Source: Bimuria novae-zelandiae CBS 107.79 (taxonomy: Eukaryota; Ascomycota; Dothideomycetes; Pleosporales; Didymosphaeriaceae). From it: DNA of 64,000 nucleotides. Under the pieces are notes generated by a model that ran no database searches, was not told where the DNA came from, and saw nothing but the letters and a program-made list of their open reading frames with translations. A program made the translations under genes and the position numbers. The stretch lies in the NCBI GenBank assembly GCA_010015655.1, contig ML976665.1, positions 815,134-879,133 of the forward strand, given 5' to 3'. This document shows, piece by piece, positions 12,608-23,290 of the stretch (positions are counted from its first letter, which is position 1; the number at the start of each line of letters is the position of its first letter).

Positions 12608-12839
12608 ACCTTCACCAACTTTAGGAATTTCGAGAAAGTGGTAAAAATTGCGAAATCTTTATCCTGTTTATCTTACTTTCACCTGAAATCCTACTCCTAG
12701 CCATTCTCAGGCACCGCACGCGTGCGGTGGGCTAATAATAGCGATAGAGACGCCTTAAAGGCCCCTTTTGGGGGCCTCTATAGCGACCCGCCCCGCAGAC
12801 CCTGAGTCTGCGCGATAGACTAACATCTAGCACCCCTCT

Positions 12840-14230
12840 AGGAAGCGCTAATAGACTGATATCTGCCCTCCTAGACGCCTTTCCTTTAGTGGAGGCGTGC
12901 CTATCCGCCTAGAAGCTGCTATAGATATAGTGGCTAATACCTTTACCTTCCACCTTACGGCTGCGCGCAAGGCGGTAGAGACCTAAGAGAAAGTTATAAT
13001 AACTATAGCTAAAGCTATTAACTACTACGTTGCTAATCTTAAGCGCCTAGAGGAGCTGGCGGCTGCCTCTACCCTCTATAATCGCCTTATACAGACACTG
13101 AAAAATTCGGCTACGCTAAGCCCTCGTCCGAATGTAGCTAGGACCGGCTACGACTCGACAACCACCGCCTACACTATAGACAGCGACAGCGGCCTTGCCG
13201 CCCAGCCCTAGAGGACATGGGCAAGCGTAGCATCCGCCTCCCATGGAGACAGCGGATACACGACGACCACAGGCAGTAGTAGGAAATCCACAACCACAGA
13301 TAAGTGGCAAACCACACCTAGACAGGTAATAGACCTACGGATTTTACTTATAGTCGCGGACCTGGCTAACTGGTTAGGCCAGACCTTTGCCTTTACTATA
13401 CGAACGGCTATCTACGCCGCTATAGGGCTCGACCCTAGCGCTATCCCTACAGCTATAAGGACCCGTACTGGGTGGGCCATCACCCTAGCCTCTAACGACA
13501 TACGACAGCAACTTATGGAATAGGAAAAGAAGGAATTAATAATAAGATCTATTAAAGCTAATAGCGCTAAGTTACCCACGCGATGGGTTAACTATACCGT
13601 ACCTAGAGTACCTAATAGCTACTACTCGCTGCTAGGGGAAGACGTGCCCTACTCCCTCTAAATAATAGCGAATGAGGTTTATACGCAGATAAAATAACAC
13701 CCTGTAAACTATTATCCCTCTTAATATAGCCCTGATTAATTTGGACATACTACCTAGATAGTGTCCTTTAAAAAGCCTGCGGCGGCTTTTTGCCTCTTCG
13801 GTGCCAGCGACCTTTCCCGCGAGATAAGCAAGAAGCGAGCTATAGAACGCTATGACCCTAGCTGCCAGGGCTACTGCAACGCAGCACGCTGCACACGCAC
13901 ACCCTGCTGTTGTAACTATAGAAAGAAACCTAGCGAGCACGAAGGTCTAATAGGAGACAACTACGCTTATAAATAATAATGCCCTAACTATCGCGGCCCA
14001 CACGCCGCAGACGACCCCACCTACCTAGTTAAACCTAGGCAAGTGAATAGCCGCATTATTTAATTAACTCGCCACGAACTAGCGACACTAAGATACGCTA
14101 GATAAAAGGCCTTTAACTAGTTACACAACCTACACCCTTAACCCGAGCCCACCGCCTAGGGCTAGGGCACCTCCCCTAGCGGAGAAGACAACAACCAAAC
14201 TAAGCCTGTGTTAATAATACCAAGTTAGCC
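12840..14230 (+). pseudogene. LINE-B ORF1: Gag-like protein with zinc knuckles
   Basis: Plus-strand reading with stops. Near 13,760-14,010 it gives SFKKPAAAF.LFG, then a Cys-rich stretch (CQGYCNAARCTRTPCCCNYR), then CPNYRGPHAADDPTY. The last matches the CxxCxGPH-type zinc knuckle of Tad1-like ORF1 proteins. The preceding region (about 13,330-13,500) is a plausible helical Gag domain but has no motif I can name. Confidence 0.65.
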
Positions 14231-14449
14231 AGAGCAGGAACTGGTGACCTAAAGCCATCGTCCCCTAAGAGGACCTCGACGCTCGACCCTGTACCCTGAC
14301 ACCGCCTTACGACAAGCCGCTCCACGCCTATTAAACAGGCCTATGCGGTCCTCTGCGCCCATAAGCGGCAGCCTAAACCTCGCCGCGCTTTCTGCCAGAA
14401 GCGCGAGACAGGAAGAGCACACATAGTCCTCCTTACAGGAGGACCAGAC

Positions 14450-17400
14450 CATGGACGAATTCTTAAGCTAATGAGGAACAACCGCCGCAGACCTACCCTA
14501 CGCAGGGAGCCTGACATTAAAGTATGCTAGATAAATATTAGTAAAAGCGGCCCAGCACATATAGCCGCCCTTAAGATTACTTTTAGGAAGGGCATCGACG
14601 TTATCTACATGCAAGAGCCGGCTACCTAGCCAGGCACACGTACTTTAAACCACCCTGACTATAACCTCTACCTACTAGTGGATGGCTAGGACAGTCGGGA
14701 GACCTAGGAGGCAGACCGCCCCCAGGTCCTTATCTTTACCCGTAAGGGAAACTAATTGAAAATCACACTACGTATTCTACTCTATAACTAGGACATATAG
14801 TAGATTAACGTTAATAGAATCTTAATACTTAATGCCTACCGGGCGCTACAGACTACGCCCGTTCTTAACTATATTACCTACCTCACCCCGCCTAACAGAT
14901 GCCTAGCTGGGGGCGACCTTAACGCTAAACATGACATGTTCGAACCTAGTATCACGACTACACATGGCGGCGCCGAACTGGCCTAATAGGCCATAGACAG
15001 CGGCATAGACTATATTAGAGAGCCCGGGGTCCCTACCCACCGTGCGGGACACGTTATAGACCTCTCCTTCTACAATATCCCCTTCGCTACTATAGCGGTA
15101 CGAGCGGACATAAACTGCGGCTTAGACCACAACACGCTAGTTACTACGATACCTGGCAGGGGATAGGAGCCACTCAACTAGTTCTAATATAGGATCCCCA
15201 CTACGAAGCTCTCGCTATTTATTAACGCTATTGCTAATAGGATAAAGGGCACCCCTAGCTTAAATAGGCCATAGACTTGTAAGCATGTTAACAGGCGCGT
15301 TGCTGCCCTAGAAGAAGTCCTTATAAATGCCCTAGAGATAGCAGGCAGGAAGAAAAGAGGGATAGGCCATTTGGCGCCGTAGTAGACGGACGCCTGTAAA
15401 TAAGCTTACCAGGCACACTTAAACTCGCTAGACGGCCACACTAGGCAGGGCCCCTCCGAGGAGACGCGCACCTTCTTAGCAATAGTCCATAAAGTAAAGA
15501 AGGAATACTAGCAATATACTATAGATAACGCGGCAAATGACTAAGAACTTTTCTAAATTATTAACTAGCACAAGCTAGAACCTACTAGGACCTAGGCGCT
15601 AATAGTCTTTAGAGGCGTAGAGGCGACTAAGGATAAGGACAAGGCTAAGATGCTTTGACAAGCACTACTTTGCAGATTTACGCTAGAGGACGACCTGCTA
15701 GAACCGCCCTCCCCACAAGAGAACCCCACAATCCCTTAGGACACATACCTGTTTATTAAAGAGACGGAGCGCTGCGTAATTGGGGTCTTTAGCACCTTAC
15801 CAGGCGTAGACAGTATAACCGTCCAGCTGCTCACAGCATGCTAGAACCACATTAGACAGTACGTTTGCGATATCTACCGCGACCTACTTAAGCTTAATCA
15901 CTACCCCGCCGCCTGGAAGGACGGAGAGATCGTGTTTATCAGGAAGCATGGCAAGAAGGACTACACGGTTCCAGGCTCTATGAGACCCCTCGCCATGCTA
16001 CTCTGCCTTAGCAAGGGATTCGAAAGGATTGTCGCCCGGCGCATAGCCCACTTAGCTGTGCTATATAGCGTACTAAGCCCCTAATATGGAGGGGCTCTAC
16101 CAAAAAGGTTAGCTATGGATTTAATTGCTGCCTTTACCCACGACGTAGAACTAGCCTTTAGTAAAGGCCAGCACGTCACTATGGTTACTATAGACGTGCT
16201 TGGGGCCTTTAACGCCCTCCTTATTAATCGCCTACTACACTAAATAAAAGAATAAGGCTGGCACTAAAAAGTGCTCGTGCTTACGCGCAACATTCTTATA
16301 AACTAACACATACTTGTCTACCACGGCCAATACCGATCCGGCCGCCACCTAGTGGCCTGCGGCACCCTATAGGGCTCGCCCCTCTTACCGGTTATCTATA
16401 TGCTATACCTGGCGGAACTTCTCCTCTAGGACACCACGCTGCGATTTGGATATGCTAACAACATTTGCCTATATAGAGCCACTCACAGCCTAGACTACAA
16501 CGTTGAATAAATCGCGGAAGACGTCTGTAATATTATTAGATATAGCGCGGATAATAAGATTGCTTTCTTACTAGATAAGCTCGAAATAATACATCTTACA
16601 TAGTAGAAAGGAGACTACGCGCCTCCCTGTATTATTAATGAGAACCTCACCATATACCCTATTCTCCCCAGGAGTGGGAACGGGGCCCTGCGCTAGCTAG
16701 GCGTATAGTTTAATAGGAAGCTAACCTTTAAGGCCTACGTCGCAACTTGCGCCGCCAAGATAAGGGTTATTGCACACTATATCCGCAGCTTAGCTTGGAT
16801 TAAACACAGCCCCCTACTAGGATCCCTTTATAAGGCGGTGATTGCCTGCGTCCTCCCACGGCTCCTTTACGGTGCGGAAGCCTAGTACGGAGGCAGAACT
16901 AAGCCCTCTAGAATTATGTGCTAATTAAGAAGCGCTAAAGTAAGTACTTAACTAGGCTGGCACATTAACGCACTTAATAAAGTCCTTAAGCAGGTATATA
17001 GAGCTGTCGCGCTGGCCTATTAGACTACACCCACTATTACTATTTTCCAGGACGCAGGACTCCCCTTAGCGGTAGTAGCACTTAAGATATATAAGTTTCG
17101 CTTTGCAGCATACTTGCTAACGGTTAATAATAAACACTCGCTAACTACTAGGACCCTCTTGCCTATAGTTAAAAGAGGCCGAGGCGCAGGCCTCCCATAA
17201 AGAGCCTGCTTAAAGGTATAATAACTCGCACAGATTTTTAACCCAGTACCTTGATTGAATTTCCGCGCCCCCTACTACTCCCCCAGGAGCCGCACCGACC
17301 CTATAGACCGGGTAGCCAAGAAGGACGCCGCTTGTCTCTTTAAGGAGTAGTGGGCTCTCCTTTCACTAACTACTATTACTGTCTTTTTAGACGGCTCCGA

Positions 17401-18214
17401 ACAATAGATTGACGGCGTTAAACACGTCACGTACGGCTACGCTGTATACGAAGGATAGGCCCTTATCCTATAAGGTAATGGCTCCCTTAACCCTAGGTCC
17501 TACGTTTTCGACGCTAAAGCTATTGGCGCTTGGCGGGGACTTGCCCACACGCTTATTACGCCTACCTACTGGCTAAGACGCATATATATGTGCATTAACA
17601 GCACTTCTATTATATAGTGCATAAGAGGCAACCCGTCCCCCTCTTCGTAATAGGCGTTTGTTAGGTGCTAGGAGATAATAGAGAACCTAAATATCACTAT
17701 TTAGTGGGCCCTAGGTTACTGCGAAATAGAAGGGAATAAATTGGCGGACTAGCTAGCCGACAACGCGGTAAAGTCTCCCCGACCTCTATACGGCATGGCA
17801 GCTAAGCCTATAGTCTTAGGCCTTAATTTAGACGTACGCGCCTATATAAGGAGCGCTAAGATAGACTGGTGGCGCGCCCGCTTACCCAAGTTATTTAAAT
17901 AGTACATGCAGTGGGACCTTACTTACCGCCCTATAAAATAGCTAAAGGAGCTTACCCTCTAACGTCTAACGCTTACTAAGCTCCTGTTTATGCGCACTTG
18001 CCACGGACACTACGCCTGGTACTATAAGAAATTTAGGCATAAAGACGCTGTTACAAAATGCCCCTGCGGCGTAGACCTAGCGCCTGACTACATCGTACAC
18101 TGCCCACGATTAGTTCGAAAGTTTGGTTACTGGCCAAAGCGGCCAGCGTGCCCCCCTAACACCACTAGGGAAGGCGTGGAATACCTGAAGGCACTAGAGC
18201 TAAATAATTTCTAA
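14450..18214 (+). pseudogene. LINE-B ORF2: endonuclease, reverse transcriptase, RNase H, zinc finger
   Basis: Plus-strand reading. The endonuclease starts INISKSGPAHIAALK near 14,535 with YMQEPA near 14,605, GGDLNAKHD near 14,903 and LDHNTL near 15,123. RT: GTL.GSPLLPVIYMLYLAEL near 16,358-16,415. The active site reads FGYANNICLY near 16,445-16,475, so both catalytic Asp of YADD are Asn, each by one G-to-A change. RNase H: FLDGSEQ near 17,385. C-terminal zinc finger CPCGVDLAPDYIVHC at about 18,060-18,105, followed by the end of the frame at 18,214. Stops are common, mostly Trp or Gln codons. Confidence 0.85.
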
Positions 18215-19542
18215 CTTTTACTTAAGCTTATAAAAGATTAAGCTGCTCCTACTCTACTCTTATTATTAGACTATATGTATAATAGATAAACCCAGACACC
18301 TTAGCCTATAGGCAAGAAGACAAGGATTTAGCCCCCGCACGGAGGGGGGCGGACTCTTACGAGCCGCTGCAAGAGACGGCAATAGCTTTATAGCAAGAAA
18401 CGCCTTTACTACTTTGGCTGGCCCCAAAGCAGCTGCTCGGCGCGTCCCCATGCCCTATGGGAGGCTTGAACTTTACGTTCCTGGACGATAATTAATACTA
18501 CTACTACTACTCTGCTAAGTATACTGTTAATAGAGGCTTAAACATCGCAACGTCAAGTAGCTAAAGCGTATAAGTTAAGTGAGGAGGCAGGACAGCAAGC
18601 AGGATCTTATGCTTATTATAATAGTTAATAAAGTCTATAGTAACATAAGATCCGTGGCCATCTATAATTAAAAGACGATATGATTGTTAAGTCTTCTCTT
18701 TTATACAGCAATCAAACACCTGCTTAAGCCAGGCAAGCCCGATATCGTTGTTCGTCCAGCCAGAGGATAATAAGGTAATAAAGACTTTATGTTCTCCTGC
18801 CTTAATATCCTCTACCCAGCTTAATTAGATGCCCTTGTTGGCGGCCTCATAAATAAGGCTTAGCGGCAGAGCTGATCCATCAGCGCAGATACATGCCAGG
18901 AGCGTAATCCATGCGCGATTGCTATCTTAGAGTAATGCCCTAACCTCCTTCTTCTCCCACATTCGTCTGCTAAATATTCTCTTTGATCTACCAATAATAC
19001 CGATCAGGACGCCTTTTTCATCCATATTGTAGATATGACGAGGATCTATGCGATATTCATCCATCTTACTATATAGAAGGTTGAAATAGAGGCGATATTT
19101 ATCCACTAAATTAGCTTTGTGGCGATTATTGTCCATCCCGACGGTCCATTAGGAGATGAGATGAATGCTGTGTCGGTTAATAAAGCGGGTAACCTAGCTC
19201 TCGCTAACTGGCTCCTTTGCTATCGTAGAGGCAAAATTCTGTATCATCTCTCTAGTAGGAGGTGTATATCTCTTTGTGAGTCCTTCGATATATCGTACAA
19301 GCTCCTGCTCTTGTTGTGGTGTAAGTTTCTGCTGGTTGATATTCTTGGCTTCATTTGGGGCCTGAACGCGCTTGTGTCTTCGGGACAACGTAGTCCGATC
19401 TACACCATAGGTAGCCGCTATTTTTCTATATAAAAATTTTTCTCCTGGATCCAAAGATTGAATAGCTTCAATCGCATCTTCAATTGCCCCCATATTGGTG
19501 GAGTTACGACGCGTCAAAGTTAGTGAGTCATTCAGTCTTTAG

Positions 19543-19592
19543 GTGTTGGGTGGCTCGTTACGCGAAGTGGCTCGGCACGCGCACAGACACGT
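19543..19592 (-). repeat. Right terminal inverted repeat of pogo-1
   Basis: Inverted copy of 5,513-5,562, starting (minus strand) ACGTGTCTGTGCGCGTGCC; followed by the TSD TA at 19,593-19,594. Confidence 0.93.
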
Positions 19593-19594
19593 TA

Positions 19595-20330
19595 GCTCTT
19601 AATTTTATAAATCGCGATTAAAGGGCGCGTAATAATATTTATAAAAGTAAGTCTATTCTTTTTTTAGCACGTGTACGACGTGGACCCTATAAGACTTTTC
19701 TATAATAAAGAGGTAGCCTTAGAGTAAAGGTGGAGAATAGACCTAGTAGCTACTACTTAGGATATAATAGAGAAATTCCGTGTAGTATTTAACTTTATAT
19801 AAGCAAAGTTAGCTAACGCGTAGTAAGAGTAGGAGGTCTAAGTAAACTATAGCTATAAAAACGCCTTAATTCTAAAAATTAAAAATAAAATATAATTAAA
19901 GTATAGGGAATACCTATCTAACGTATAACTAAGTAAGAAACTAGATTAAAAGAATAAAAAGTTTATAGTTAAAAGAGTAATTAAAACTTATATAGTAGAG
20001 CTAGACGTGCCTTTAGGGATGCACCTAGTATTTTACGTAGATAGGCTAAAGTTACACCCTAGGGATCCGTTGCCTAGCTAACGGATAGATAATTCCTAAC
20101 TAGAGGCCATTTTCTAGGATAGGGAGGAGAAGTATAGAGTAGAAGATATTATGCAGAAAAAGCACTCTTTCTCTAATAAGGTTACGTAGTACCTTATTAA
20201 ATAGTAAAATAATAAGTAGTAGATATAGACACTAGCTTTAGAGTTTTAAAATAATAAAGTTTTAAACTACTAGGAGGAGTATACCGCTCCCTATAAAAAT
20301 AAATAAAATAGGCTACTAAAGTATTTTACT
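19595..20330 (+). pseudogene. Gypsy-1 integrase C-terminus and chromodomain (broken)
   Basis: Continues the Gypsy-1 frame interrupted at 5,510. Reading through stops gives YREYLSNV.LSKKLD near 19,900, KRVIKTYIVELDVPLGMH near 19,975-20,025 and LVFYVDRLKLHPRDPLP near 20,030-20,075. This is the GPYxV..ELP..MxIHxVFHxSLL region of chromovirus integrases. Near 20,130-20,200, EEKYRVEDIMQKKHS with a following TxYLIK matches the start of a chromodomain. This places Gypsy-1 in the chromovirus (CRM/MGLR-like) group. No 3' LTR is recognised downstream. Confidence 0.8.
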
Positions 20331-21179
20331 TAGAAAACGCTTCGTATCAGATATGCGTAGGAAGCCCTAGGCCACAGGCCAGGAATTAAAAGGTAGGAGC
20401 TTAGCACGCCTAGGGCCAAGCTCGTTTTAATATAAAGTAAAAGCCTTAAATAATGTTTAGATATAGAGTAAGGAAGTAGAGAATAAAGGAGTAATTAATT
20501 TTATTCCTTAAATAAGAGAAACTAGAGGCATACTATTTAATAAGTTACTATAATTTAGTAAAATAGATTCTAAATAAGCTATAAAACGCAGGCTAAATAA
20601 CGCTAGAACTTAAGTATCTTTAATTAAGAACTTAAGGTTGCTACCCTTAAGGAGCGCTTCTAAAAGCATAGGTTAATATAGGGTTTAAAGGGTAGGCTAA
20701 ATAGATAAGACTTACTACTAGCTATCTTAGGTAGAGATATTACGTTAAGGGGCGAACTTAGCTTAGAGCTATATTTAAGGATTATCTTAGTTATAAAATA
20801 AAGTAAATTAAGCTGGTTATAAAAGACCTTCTTACGAGAATCCTAATGATATTAGTAAAGAATTTAAGTAGATAGAATTAAAACTTACCTTCTTAGACTA
20901 GGTAACTTATAAAATTTATTTCAAAGTAGTTAAAATCTTACTTACTTAAATAATAAAAGCTATAGATCCCGCGCCGTACTAGTAAATACGTAGTTAGTAT
21001 TTAAATTAAGCTTAGGGGCTTTATTATCTTTAGCGGACTTGGCTAAGGTATGCTTAAATTTAGTAAATACTACTTTTTACTTTTTAGTAAACTAGCTAAT
21101 ATTTATTTTAAGCTTATTAGCTCGCCAGCCCTTCTCGCCCTTTAGCTAAGTAAAGATAATTTAAGTAAAAGACTCCTTT
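20331..21179. other. Unassigned AT-rich, RIP-like sequence
   Basis: Probably the tail of Gypsy-1 or another element. Short stretches at 20,340-20,420 keep some GC. No readable domain, no LTR pair and no gene seen. Confidence 0.5.
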
Positions 21180-21447
21180 TGTCGGGAGGACTTGTTGCAC
21201 TAGTGCTAAAAGGAAATACTTGATAACGAGTTACATTGGGTTGATTGATGCTTTCTTTTCGTTCTATCTACTGAGGAGTGAAGTATATCGCGGGGTATGG
21301 AAGCTAGTCCCATATGGGGTTCGCTCCATACACATAGTGTTTTGCAACACGATAGAGGCCTTGATAACTATTGACAGAATGCTCGCTCCTCCGCACACGC
21401 ACCTTCCTTGTAACATGCTTAAGGCCGTTGAAGTTGTTAATCCGACA
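21180..21447. mobile_element. Solo LTR, 268 bp, not RIP-mutated
   Basis: Starts TGTCGG and ends CCGACA, an inverted terminal hexamer of LTR type. It is flanked by the 5-bp TSD CCTTT (21,175-21,179 and 21,448-21,452). Its base composition is normal, unlike both flanks, so it entered after the surrounding sequence was mutated or escaped RIP as a short single copy. No coding content is believed. Confidence 0.88.
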
Positions 21448-21952
21448 CCTTTTTAGTTATAAAACGCTAGACCTGTTAACGCGTTAAGTAGGGAATATAT
21501 AGCTCAAAGAATAAGACTTATTAATTTAGTATAGTAAGCGCTATCCTTTACGTACTTAATATAAAAAGTAGCACGCTTACTACTAAAAGAAACGTAGTTA
21601 ACTCCCTTACTTAAGTAATCTATATATATAGAAGCTAATTACTATATATAGTAAATAACCTTCTTAGCAAAAGCTTTATCCTCTAGTAAGAGGTTAATCT
21701 TAAGACTATTAATAGCCTAAGAGAATTAGCTGGGAACTTAAAAATAAAACCAAAAAACTTATTTAATAATAGCTATTTATAGTCTAGAGCTTTAGGAATG
21801 CCTTAAGGATACGCGTAAGGCTAGTAAAAAAGTAAAGTTTTATTTTTTTTATAAAAAAAAGCTACTAGGAGTATAGCTACTAGCGTGTTTATCAGACTAT
21901 AAATTAAGGCAGGACTTTTATAGCGTAGTTAAGATTTTAAAGAGAGGCATAA
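21448..21952. other. Unassigned AT-rich sequence
   Basis: RIP-like, TA-dominated sequence between two solo LTRs. No domain or repeat boundary recognised. Confidence 0.5.
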
Positions 21953-22383
21953 TGTTAAGCCCCAAGGGATAGCTAGTCCTAAGAGGGTTAGGGTTAGTTC
22001 TCAGACAAGAGTATTAATAATATAGGTAAGGGGTATTAATAGCTTACGCGTATTAATAGGGGCATTAGTATTAAAAGTGTGTATAGCATAATTAAATTAA
22101 TAAGAGTCTAAGTTAAATCTAAACGATAAATTAGTAAACAGGTTAAATATAATAGTAGAAGACTACTATCGCGTTCCTATATATATATTAGTCGTCCCAC
22201 GAATCCCAAGAGTCCCAGGAGTCCCAAAGTCCCATGTGCCAAGATACTTCTGGGATGCCCAATTCTTCTGGGACGCGTGACTTAATTACGTGACTTGTGG
22301 CTAAGTCAGGAATCTTAGCTGGCCGCATGGATAAGTGTCCCTGCCCCGCCCTGCGTCATGTTGGATCTTAACAGATCTTAACA
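21953..22383. mobile_element. Solo LTR, 431 bp, related to the Gypsy-2 LTR
   Basis: Starts TGTTAAG and ends CTTAACA. It is flanked by the 5-bp TSD CATAA (21,948-21,952 and 22,384-22,388). The first 190 bp align with the Gypsy-2 LTR starts at 23,733 and 35,676 (GATAGCTA.TCC.., GCTTACGCGT, GTGTGTA.AGCATAATTAAAT). The second half differs and holds a GC-richer block (22,195-22,350) with four or five GTCCCA repeats. It is therefore a sister family or subfamily. Confidence 0.85.
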
Positions 22384-23233
22384 CATAATAATTAATCGCG
22401 AAGTAAAAATAATACAGGGCTAAGTAAGACGCTTATAAAACTAGGCTTTAGAGTAAAAATATAAAATAAGGGACTTAAAACACTACAGACGAGCTTTTGC
22501 TGCAAAAGTTACGCTAATATAGAGTATAAATAGGCACCTAATTAAAAAGGTAAATATAACTTACTACCTAGAAAACTGCGCTTACTATTACGCTAAGGTA
22601 AATAGTAAAAAGAAATAGTCTTTATAGAATAATAATTTCTAGCCTAATATCTAGAATATGGCGAACCCTATAAGTCTAATAAATTTAAATAAGAAATTTT
22701 TTCTCTTCTCCTGCTACACGATTAGAGGGGGGGGGGAAGCTATATTAAAGGCTAGGCCTCTAAAGTACTTAGCTAAGAAACTTTTTAGCCTAAGCCTTAA
22801 GTAACTCTAAGAGCTATTAGGGTACCTTTGAAGTATTAGAAAATAGACCTAGCCCTTTTACAGTTAGTCCTCTTTACTTGGAAGCTATATATATAGCGTA
22901 GGGAGGAGCTACTTAAACTCTTTATTAAATTTATCTGTATTCTTCTGGCATCTCAGGTCCCCCGGACCCAAAGCCCCCTTACAGGTTATACTATGTAATT
23001 CTCTAAATATATATATATACTATTAATAGATACATACACTATATTTTAAAATTGCCTAAGTATAGCTCATATATTTATAACGTTATAGAGAGTTTAAATT
23101 TAGAATTTTGGTGTTCTGCTTAGTCAGTCCTATATGTGGCCCTTGCGATCCAACCCATTTTACTAGCCTATACTCTACTAACGTCCTTATTACGTAGTAG
23201 CTAAATTATTAAAACACTAAGTAAATATTAATA
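22384..23233. other. Unassigned AT-rich sequence
   Basis: RIP-like sequence with a G-run near 22,728 and less mutated patches near 22,930-22,985 and 23,110-23,160. No motif, LTR pair or gene identified. Confidence 0.5.
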
Positions 23234-23290
23234 ACGTACATGCATAGTGAGCTAATTAGTTAAGTAAGCTAATTACTCTGCGAAGACTCT
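23234..23290 (+). repeat. Left terminal inverted repeat of pogo-2
   Basis: Matches the inverted right end (38,311-38,382) but lacks one 17-bp internal unit and carries about a dozen RIP-type transitions. Confidence 0.88.

Larger units (their letters stand above)
12608..18509 (+). mobile_element. LINE-B: Tad1-like non-LTR retrotransposon, full length
   Basis: A 5,902-bp element on the plus strand, flanked by an exact 15-bp TSD, CTCTGCTAAGTATAC (12,593-12,607 and 18,510-18,524). The TSD sits in the pogo-1 transposase and encodes VYLAE on the other strand. It ends in a (TAC)n tail (18,495-18,509). The order is 5' UTR, ORF1 with zinc knuckles, ORF2 with endonuclease, RT, RNase H and a terminal zinc finger, then a 3' UTR of about 280 bp. 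Much of it is GC-rich for this island, though stops are scattered throughout. Confidence 0.92.
5640..19517 (-). pseudogene. pogo-1 transposase (three pieces: 19,517-18,510, 12,607-12,443, 6,404-5,640)
   Basis: Read on the minus strand. The N-terminal piece (19,517-18,510) opens as a helix-turn-helix protein (AIEAIQSLDPGEKFLYRKIA, GVDRTTLSRRHK), then CenpB-type HTH (LTKRYTPPTREMIQNFAS), then the DDE domain (YNMDEKGVLIGIIG near 19,030; a DGHGSH-like box near 18,655; LPPHSTH-like and RCLS segments near 18,570). The middle piece between the LINEs continues as SITKDDFFPLF.NAWKASFKE. The last piece gives PPDPNPILDRFA and a basic, coiled C-terminus (KEKRRKKGKTLDL, KLYKEKMQQEKRNAREAAKK). Stops are frequent and mostly RIP-type. 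Family assignment is by these motifs (HTH_psq / HTH_CenpB / DDE_1 order). Confidence 0.88.
5513..19592 (-). mobile_element. pogo-1: Fot1/pogo-type DNA transposon, interrupted by two LINEs
   Basis: Bounded by 50-bp terminal inverted repeats starting ACGT and flanked by TA on both sides (5,511-5,512 and 19,593-19,594), the TSD expected for Tc1/mariner/pogo elements. It encodes a pogo-type transposase on the minus strand. After removal of LINE-A (6,038 bp) and LINE-B (5,902 bp) plus their TSD copies, about 2.1 kb remains, a normal size for a Fot1-like element. It sits in the C-terminal part of the Gypsy-1 integrase, so it is younger than Gypsy-1. Confidence 0.93.

Noticed and set aside
13632..13940. 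102-codon minus-strand frame
   Set aside because: Antisense to the zinc-knuckle ORF1 of LINE-B; shadow reading.
19119..19433. 104-codon plus-strand frame
   Set aside because: Antisense to the pogo-1 transposase N-terminus.
21220..21456. 78-codon open frame in the middle section
   Set aside because: It lies almost wholly within the unmutated solo LTR; the frame is open only because the LTR escaped RIP, and no domain is visible.
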